Part shown: positions 56,700 to 64,000 of the stretch, one piece after another
Layout of the letters: the number at the start of each line of letters is the position of its first letter
Numbering within the stretch: the first letter of the stretch is position 1
DNA from: Cycas panzhihuaensis
Lineage: Eukaryota > Cycadophyta
Assembly (NCBI GenBank): GCA_023213395.1
Contig: CM041465.1
Coordinates: 115,451,741-115,515,740 of the forward strand
Direction of reading: 5' to 3'
DNA length: 64,000 bases
The notes under the pieces: generated by a model
What the model was told of the DNA's origin: nothing
Databases searched by the model: none
What the model saw: the letters and a program-made list of their open reading frames with translations, nothing else
Translations under genes and position numbers: made by a program

Positions 56700-57093
56700 T
56701 GACGCTCAAGGATGAGATGAACAAGGTTATCCACCTCAGTGTTGTGATCCTAAGGGATGTGTTAGATATTGACGGAAGAGAACATGCCAAAAGAGACCTA
56801 GTGGTTGAGGTGAGGGCCCTTAGGCATGGGCAATACACCTAGTAGACCTAGGTAATATAGGACACCATAACTTGAGAGTTGCAAAAGAGAATGATAGGTC
56901 CATGATGGAAGCAGAGCATATTAGTAAGAGCCTCAATATCAGCTATGTATTTAGCTTCATTATTAGTGGTCTTAAGAAGGAAAACTTCAAAATGCATATA
57001 GCCATACTCGAAGGGGTCACAGAGAATCCACATGGCAGCATAAGGGCCTAGGTTACTACAGCTTCCATCATCGGTGAACATGAGTAATGTCAT
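56700..57093 (-). pseudogene. second (archaeal-type) RNase H, copy C
   Basis: MTLLMFTDDGSCSNLGPYAA, then TTNNEAKYIADIEALTNML and ILFCNSQVMVSYIT. The first Asp and Glu are kept; the third catalytic Asp (CDSQ) is Asn. Confidence 0.75.
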
Positions 57094-57661
57094 GGTAGAA
57101 GGAATAGAGATCTCGATAGGGCCAACGAGGAAAACAAGTGCAAGTAGGGTTAATGAGCAAAGGACTCAATAGGGTAAATTAGTCACCAAGGACTCAAGTG
57201 GTTATTGATAGAGGCCATAAAGGGCAGGAGGACCCAAGGACGAGTCTACCCTAGGACTAGGAGACTAACTTAATGGATAGGAAGGAAGCGACAATGAAAA
57301 GGCCCCTTTTGGGGTCCCAAAAGTCACTGAAGGAAGTGAGGTGTAGTCTCGAATCTGGAGGGGGCCTCATGTGGGATCTCCAAAGGCATGAATGGGTAGC
57401 AAAACTGAGTTCAGGGTGATAAAATGAGCTAAATGAGTATAAACATGGAAATGCTTGGAGATGGTACAAAAATTAAGGTAGAAGGGACCTCGTGAGACTA
57501 AAGGGAATACCATAAATATGCCTGAAGGGTGAGAAGCAAATAGGGCTATGTAGGCGAAATGGGAGACGAGCCCAAAAGGCAAAGGTAATGAGGAGAGAGA
57601 GACTGTCCCAAGAGCTGTCATGGCAGGAAAAAAGGAGAAGGTACCCATCGGCCCCCCTGCC

Positions 57662-57669
57662 TACATAAG
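57662..57669 (+). promoter_or_regulatory. decayed TATA box of antisense gene, copy C
   Basis: TACATAAG where copies A and B have TATATAAG, within the shared context CCTGCC...GAAAAC. Confidence 0.45.
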
Positions 57670-58364
57670 GAAAACTTGGCGAAAATGAGATTTATTTTCA
57701 CGGGCTCACGATTGATCTAGAGCCATTCTCTTTACCTAGCAAAGTGCTACCCACTTCAGAGGCACACAAAAGGAGATCAGATCATTGGATCAAGGCAAGG
57801 AGATAGTCGTTAGGACCTGGGAGATGAGATGGAGATGGCTAGGCTAGATCTACTGAGTGGATCACCCCCTACCTTTTCCATTTCGTTAATTAAAGTTGAT
57901 GTGTTTTTATATTTTTGTTTAGTGATTTTTGGCCCCTTAACGGTGAATTAAGATCCTCTAGAGCCCGATTTGGGCCCAGAGAGAGGGAGGACTAGGGCAC
58001 TAGGTAGCAATGGTCCCAGTTGGCCTAAGTGTAGTTCATCAGGATAAAAAAATTCTATTTTTTGAGAGGGTTCCCCCCTCCCCCCCACCTTTGAGAGGGG
58101 TAAAACTAGCCTCGCAGCAAAGATCACGGTGCCACAAAATTTGTTGTAGGGCCACTAGGATTATGCTAAAAACTTAGCAGGGCCCCTATTAAACTCTGCA
58201 GTACCGTAGAGTTTAGCATGGGGTGGGGGGTAGCTGCAAACTGAAAAGAGCAGAGAATTAGCTAAAAGGAGTTCCAAACTCAGCTAAGAGGGGGTGAGAG
58301 GCAATCCTGAGGGCAGGCAAGTAGACACAAAAGTATTCTGACTAATTTTTTGGGTGCTTGATAG
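57670..58364 (+). other. leader and probable first intron of antisense gene, copy C
   Basis: Collinear with the other leaders. The palindrome at 58191-58214 has arms AAACTCTGCAGT and ACCGTAGAGTTT. The acceptor AG is at 58363-58364 (GCTTGATAG). Confidence 0.45.
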
Positions 58365-60260
58365 GTGATTATCACAGTGGATAATTGTAAAAATATTGGA
58401 GTGGTGATGATGAGCTTCATCGAGATGCTAACTCGGGGGGGACAGGTAGATTCTCAAGAGATGTGGTTTACTTAAGGTCACCAGGATGTCACAGTATGCT
58501 TCAGACCAACATCTCCTGGTCGATATCATTGCCCATTGGGATCGTAGGTGGTATGTATTTCACCTCCCCCAAGTTGGGGATGTTACCATCACATTGGGGG
58601 ATATACGGAGGATCCTGGGAGTACTGGTAGAAGGAGCACCAATATTGCTAAGGGCATTGCCTAGCAACGATGCTGTGTACAGGGAGGCAACCACGTTCTT
58701 CATGGGCCAGGACAGATGGGAGAGGTGTAGGATACCTGTGCATAGTATGGTCATGTCACGTATTCCTCAGGTGAGGAAATTGATCACGTTGAGTATTTTG
58801 TTCTAGATCTCTTAAAAACAGAACTATAGAGATATCCTTGGTGGTTGGATGGATAGAGTGAAGAGATGTGAGGCTAGGGAGAGGATGGATTAGGCCACCC
58901 TGATAGCAGCAAATATAATCACCTAACTGGATGCTATCAGTGTGACAGGGAGAGGAGGATTCTCCTATAGTACACTACTGCAGTGATAGTTTTTTGATTA
59001 ATTTGGAGTGGTGGCCCTAACAGGAGAGCCACACCCTATCTCATCATGGGCTCCCATGGTCCACAGGTGGTAGACTTGGTTTAGGGGGACCGAGGATCAG
59101 GCACACATCTGACGCTCAGTGGAAGTGACATCACTGGACCTCCTCACCATGGCAGACTATACAACAGACCCACATAGAGGGGTGAGGTAGGATAATGATG
59201 ATAGCAATGATAGAGGTGATGGGGTAGGCCTATCAAGAGTAACAGGTTGTGAGGCAGGTCCACTAGGGACTGCAAGAGGAGAGGCAAGGCCTTCAGGAGC
59301 CACTGGGCGAGAGGCAGGTCCATCAATATCTGCAGGGAGAGATAGGCCACCCCGCACACTAGTCAGGAGACTGAGGGTGGTACAAAGAGCCTGGGCAGTG
59401 GTAGCAGTGATAGTTGAGGAGGGTGGAGGTGCCCCGACAGGGCAGGAGATAGGTGAGGTGGTACCCAAGGAGGAGGAGGTACCAGTGATCGAGGGAGGTC
59501 CTTAGGAGGAGGTTATCATCCGAGTCGAGAAGGCAGTAGTCCCAGGAGGTGAGACACTACCTTTCCTATCATCTTTCAACCACCAGGTATCTAGATGTTT
59601 TATTTTGATTTTGTTTGTTTGTTATATATATATATATATAGATGTATATACTAATGTATGGCACGTTTGACTTTGTAGGAGTAGCAGAGATGGGGGGGTT
59701 GATTAAGGCGGTAGTCTAGGAGATGTTCCCATAGGCCTATGTAGAGGGGCAACCTCCTATCCAAGTGGGAGAGGAGCCATGATCAGTAGGGGCTTACACA
59801 ATAACATTTACCCCACTAGTTAGGGCTAGAGACCTATGGATAGTAGATTCCTAGGAGCATCAGGCAGGAGTGGGATAGATATAGGAGGAGCTAGATGGGA
59901 CCTGAGTAGATAGAGATATCCTACGAGGTCAAGTCCAAGTGTTGAAGGCTTAGGGAGGAGTAGGTGGGGATGCAGAGAGTCATATCAAAGTGGCTATGCT
60001 AGAGGAGCAACTCCAAGGGATGGAGGAGAGGCTCTAAGGGATGGAGGAAAGGCTCCACAGAGTGGAGGGAGAGAGGGATTATATCGAGGCACAATATAAT
60101 TAGCTAGTAGATCAGATGACATCAAGGTTGTCGTGGAGCAGGAGTCATACCCACACAATGGTGGTGACCCTGAGGAGACCTTAGAATGAGGGGAACAAGG
60201 TATGTAGCTCCCAGAGGTATAAGAGGAGCTTAGGAGGTATGTGTTCCCCTAGTGAGGGAT
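58365..60260 (+). pseudogene. antisense gene with plant-mobile-domain-like region, copy C
   Basis: DNCKNIGVVMMSFIEML, a frameshift near 58450, then LLVDIIAHWDRRWYVFHLPQ, TLGDIRRILGVLVEGAP and a RALPSNDAVYREATTFF block. An intron with GT at 59549 (AGGAG/GTGAGA) and AG at 59678 (130 bp) matches that of copy B. The second exon ends in Glu/Arg/Leu-rich helical sequence with an internally repeated EEQLxGMEERL-like unit (near 60000-60060). Multiple stops. Confidence 0.6.
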
Positions 60261-61042
60261 CGCATCAAACAGGAGATGGCACACCATGAGGTCAGGACCG
60301 ATAGATAGCACAATGTATTTAGTTTTTATTGGGAAAGCACTAGACCTCCAGGGAGTCATAATATGTCAACACATGATTGTACTTCTCCTTGCAAGGATCC
60401 AGCTTCCCACAGATGATGTACCATACCATTTGTATGATATGACACATTATGATTTTAATGTATATAGATGGGGCCATTGGCATCCCTTTTGATATATAAT
60501 GGTGTGTGATGATATATGATGATGTATTGTGTTGCATTTACTTTTGTATATATGTTTGTGTATACATATGTATGAGTGCACAAGTGCATGAGGAGTCATG
60601 GATCCTGATGGTTTTGATTGCTTTTTATATGATTTGTGTTATAGGATTGTTTGAGTTATACACACTTCCTTTCATGTAGGGCCACACTCTTAGCAGGCAC
60701 ACATGATTACCATGTGCATCGGTGATAGGCATATGCAAGGCTAGGAGATAGAGGGTTATACATGTCCATCGTAGGAGCATAATAGAGTATGCAAAGGAAG
60801 TGCTAAAAGGAAAGGGAGTAATGATACTCAAGCATGCCATCCTAGTTGGGGAGTGTTTCCAGGCTTAGGAGCGATAGGGACAACACACCCAATTAGGAGG
60901 ACAAGGCCCCCAGGGAAAGGGGAATAAGAGGTCCCATGGGAGGAACCCAAAAGTAGCAAGTAGGCCACCCTAAACTGCCATTCTATCTATGATTAGGGGG
61001 AATAGGAGAACACTTAGGGTGATAGTTTAGGCTCATTTTAGA

Positions 61043-61045
<3 letters not shown>
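60261..61045. other. spacer between antisense gene and pol, copy C
   Basis: Equivalent to 3801-4516. No gene seen. Confidence 0.5.

Positions 61046-61089
<44 letters not shown>
61046..61089. repeat. (GA)n microsatellite
   Basis: About 22 AG units, 70 bp from the deletion junction. Copies A and B lack the run. Confidence 0.95.
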
Positions 61090-61092
<3 letters not shown>

Positions 61093-61109
61093 GCCTAATC
61101 TATGTAGGG

Positions 61110-61458
61110 ATAAAGATGGCCACACGTAAAATTTCTTTAGGAACTTTCCATTAACGAGTGGGAAGTTGTCATTGGGACACGCATTATTGATGTCTCAGAA
61201 ATCAATACATATCCTAATTGTCCCATTCTTTTTGGCAATGGGGACAATGTTGGACACCTACTTGGGGTAGTCAATAGAAGTTATTAACCCTACATTTAGG
61301 AAATTTTTAACTTCCATCTTAACAGCAATAGAAAGTTTGGGATGAAGAGGGCATTATTTCTGACGCACAGGGTGAGCACCCATGATAGTGGTAAGATTGT
61401 GGGTAACGATAGAAGGGTCTATTTCCTTTATATCAGAGTAGTCCCATGTGAAGACATC
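61110..61458 (-). pseudogene. INT tail fused to RT N-terminus by deletion, copy C
   Basis: 61130-61157 matches the INT tail of copy A (AATTTCTTAAGGAATTTC, 4528-4555). From about 61159 the sequence matches copy A RT from about 6893 (GAAGTTGTC...GGACACGC) and continues to the RT entry (about 7280). About 2.3 kb holding INT, RNase H and both RT catalytic Asp regions is gone. Confidence 0.85.
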
Positions 61459-62133
61459 TCAGAATTCTTGGAACATAAGGGTGTATTCCTTCATTTCATT
61501 AGGAGAACCTTCTACTCCCACCTTTATGACCTTAACTAGGGCAAGGATTATGTCCTTGGTTGGCCGCAAGCACATAGAATTCCCTTCCTTGAAGTGAAGG
61601 GGGGCTCGGTCAATAGGAGGGGATAGAATAGGAGATGGACTTAGGTCAGCAAGAGATGACCTAATAGCTAAGACCTTTTGGTGACTAAGCCTATGGTGAC
61701 TAGAAGGGAAATTAGGCACAGAGCCTACTAGAGGCTTAAGCAAAGCCTTGTCATCCTCAAAGTAGTCCATCCCATAGATAACCACACTTTGAGAAGATGA
61801 GGGGTGCAAAGTGGAAGGAGTGGTGGGGCTATAGCAGTCTATCCACCACTTCATGTACTCTGGAGACTCTTTAGAAGAGTAAAAGAGAAACCCCTCGTGG
61901 AGGGTAACAAGAGGTTGCTCCACCTCATTACTAGGGGGAAGTGATAATGTGGAAGAAAAGGTGATGTTGGGGGTCACATGGTAGGTTGGAGCAAAAACAT
62001 GTGACCTAAGAGGGAAATGGGTTTCCTCTAAGGAAAGGGTTTCAGGTGGGGACCTAAAATAAAATGAGTGCTCCCTACTAGTATTTAGGAAGGATATGGG
62101 ATGAGGAAGGCCCTTATCCTTACCATCAGACAA
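61459..62133 (-). pseudogene. Ser/Pro-rich linker between PR and RT, copy C
   Basis: A 224-residue frame, the longest open one in copy C. The conserved MDYFEDDKALLKPLVGSVPN and FPSSHHRLSHQKVLAIRS block lies in its middle, and PSPILSPPIDRAPLHFKEGN and YTLMFQEF follow. It reads on directly into the RT entry, which shows the linker and RT belong to one polyprotein. Confidence 0.75.
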
Positions 62134-62379
62134 TTAGTCACTGAGGACAGTGAGGTACCCATAGCTCCCTATATCGATGGGGGTGAAGATTATAAGATTA
62201 GAGGAAGAAAATAAATGACCTTATTCTAAAGAGAACAAATCATGGATGTTAATGGAACAAGCAGAAACTTGGGTAGAAGGGCCCTTGTCGCCCTTGGCCT
62301 TATCGCAAGTTGCTTGATGGGTTGGTGAGATTGCTTGGTGGGAGGAGGCTCTTGGGAGACAACTCTTATTCAGCCCTCA

Positions 62380-62930
62380 TGGACGAATTTAAGTTGTCCC
62401 CATCAGGATGAATACATGGCTCCCATTTGGTCAAGCCATGGGCATCCCAACAAAAGGTTGTAGTCAATATTGATGTTAAGAACTACAATGTCAGTAAGGA
62501 TAGTCTTATCCTCGAGAGTGAGGGGGATGGACACTAATCCCAAGGGTGCCTTTTTGCTACTATCATAGCCTTGACACCACCAAAGAACTAGCTCTAAGGA
62601 TGATATGCCAAGCTCTTACATGATACGTAATGGCATGGCATTGATAGAAGAACCATTATCTATAACGGTTCTCTATAGAGTGCAGTTGGGAGTGTCAATA
62701 GTTATGGTGAAGGGAAAATGCCATTAGTGCTCCCATTCACCAGTTGGAGGAAGATCCTTGAGGTCAAAAGAGATGATGGGGTCATGACTTGGGGTGACAC
62801 CCAAGGCATGAATAGACACGTCACTCAATCCTAAGGCTTCCAAAATGAGTGTATGTTATTTAGATAACTTCTTAAGACATCCATCATGGACATCCCTGCG
62901 GCCATAGTGTCAAGCTCATCAACAATGGAG
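62380..62930 (-). pseudogene. retropepsin-type protease, copy C
   Basis: The active site near 62655 reads VIDNGSSINA, the intact form of the motif. Frame breaks before and after it. Confidence 0.8.
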
Positions 62931-63560
62931 AAGGGCTTCCCCTTCGTGGTAGGTGAGGGAAGAGCTCTTTGAAAGTCATAGCAACCGGGGCACATAGAAA
63001 TGGTCTTGGAGAGTGCAGGGACTTCTAGAAAGGAATCAAGGTGAGGTGTGGAAGAAGAGGTGTTGTTTACCTCTTTAGCTTCTTGAGACTAGGTTAGGAT
63101 GTATAATGGTGTGGTCTCAAGCATTTGGATAACCTTATTTCCCTTGTTTTAGGATTAAGAAGGTGAGAGAGTGCGATGGTTAGGAGAACCAAAGGAAGAA
63201 GATGAGTTCCTTGTACCCTTCCCCTTGGTTTGAGAAGGTCAAGGGTTTGGGGATCTTCCTCTATTTTCAGTTACCTTTTTGTTGGTTGTTATAATCATGG
63301 TCCTCGTGCTTGGGGAAAGGATCCTTATGGATAGGCTAGTCTAAGTTAGGCCTAGATGCCCATTTAGGAGAAGAATCACATTGTGGGGTGGCTCTAGGGT
63401 GTTAGGCCCAGCATTGTGAATCTTCATGGAAACATTCCCCATGGATGGAATACCATTTCTTCTCAAGAGAGGAATTAGGTTTCCTTGCTTAAGAAGATTA
63501 GGTATTACCACCCTTGGGGGGAGCGGCTTGGGAAGCCTGGTAAACTAGTTTATGTGAGGT
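62931..63560 (-). other. gag C-terminal / gag-PR junction, copy C
   Basis: Collinear with 8675-9427; only short frames. No zinc knuckle seen. Confidence 0.45.
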
Positions 63561-64000
63561 AGGGGATGAAGGGGCTTAGAGTTTGAGCTCATTCATGCTA
63601 CGTTTGAATGAATGTATAGCGAAAGTAAGAGGATGTAAAGTCTTGGTCAGATGGGAAGAAGACCTAGCATGTTGTTGGATTTTAGTCTCTCGGGGTAGAG
63701 GAGGTGCCTCACATCATTGTGAAGTCTTTAGAGGCTTCTTGAGTCCATCTGAGATCTCAATTGGCTCAAGTGCCAAGCACTTGGCTATGGTGGAGTCACA
63801 TGTTGTTGCCCCCATTTTAAGGACTTCAACGTGAACTTCAGAATACAAGGCATTAACAAAGAGGTCCCTCTTTAGCTCCTCAGGTAGAGTTGCCTTTGTG
63901 GAGTGAAGAAGGTCATGAAAGTGTCTCATAAAGTCATGATTCATCTCATCGAGACCTTGTTTAAGAGATAAGAGGGCTTTTATTCCACTCTTAAAAGGAT
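63561..64000 (-). pseudogene. gag core end, copy C (cut by window)
   Basis: 63714-63944: HDFMRHFHDLLHSTKATLPE, then LKRDLFVNALYSEVHVEVLK, matching gag of copies A and B. It continues beyond 64000. Confidence 0.82.

Larger units (their letters stand above)
53366..64000 (-). mobile_element. Tat-like Ty3/gypsy retrotransposon, copy C (5' end off window)
   Basis: 3' LTR, purine tract, second RNase H, antisense gene, truncated pol, linker, PR and part of gag, in the same order as copies A and B. INT, the first RNase H and most of RT are absent through one internal deletion at about 61158. The 5' LTR lies beyond 64000. Confidence 0.88.

Overview
The window is nuclear DNA of a seed plant and consists almost wholly of degenerate LTR retrotransposons, many inserted inside one another. 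Evidence is Ty3/gypsy and Ty1/copia gag, protease (PR), reverse transcriptase (RT), RNase H and integrase (INT) remnants of plant type, plant-type introns, TATA boxes, long (TA)n runs and a tRNA-iMet primer site. I found no convincing single-copy host gene, rRNA, tRNA, CRISPR array or bacterial signal. The species cannot be named from this. Almost every coding region carries stops or frameshifts.

One family dominates: a large Tat-like Ty3/gypsy element with 2.4-2.8 kb LTRs. Copy A lies at 1-13963, copy B at 35113-52222 (complete, 17.1 kb) and copy C from 53366 past the window end, all on the minus strand. A plus-strand solo LTR lies at 15825-18553. Read along the minus strand, the element is LTR, primer site, gag, PR, a conserved linker, RT, RNase H and INT. 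It then carries a gene on the opposite strand that resembles the plant mobile domain (PMD) family, with its own TATA box and introns. A second RNase H, the polypurine tract and the 3' LTR follow. The first RNase H has lost its first catalytic Asp, so the second is the likelier working enzyme.

The rest is older. From 13969 to 27858 lie a minus-strand gypsy element with RNase H upstream of RT (15480-20215, split by the solo LTR), a minus-strand copia with its RT deleted (21501-23115), and pieces of two chromoviruses (24906-27853). A plus-strand copia with 298-bp LTRs (27859-52590, target duplication CTTAA) sits inside the second chromovirus between RNase H and INT. Gypsy copy B (target duplication GGCTC) sits inside that copia. 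A 381-bp solo LTR (duplication TAGAG/TAGAA) sits inside the gag of copy B. This gives four levels of nesting.

The observations most worth a second look are the spliced antisense gene kept in three copies, the second RNase H placed beyond it, and a 24-bp near-palindrome found both in the family's LTRs and in the leader of the antisense gene.
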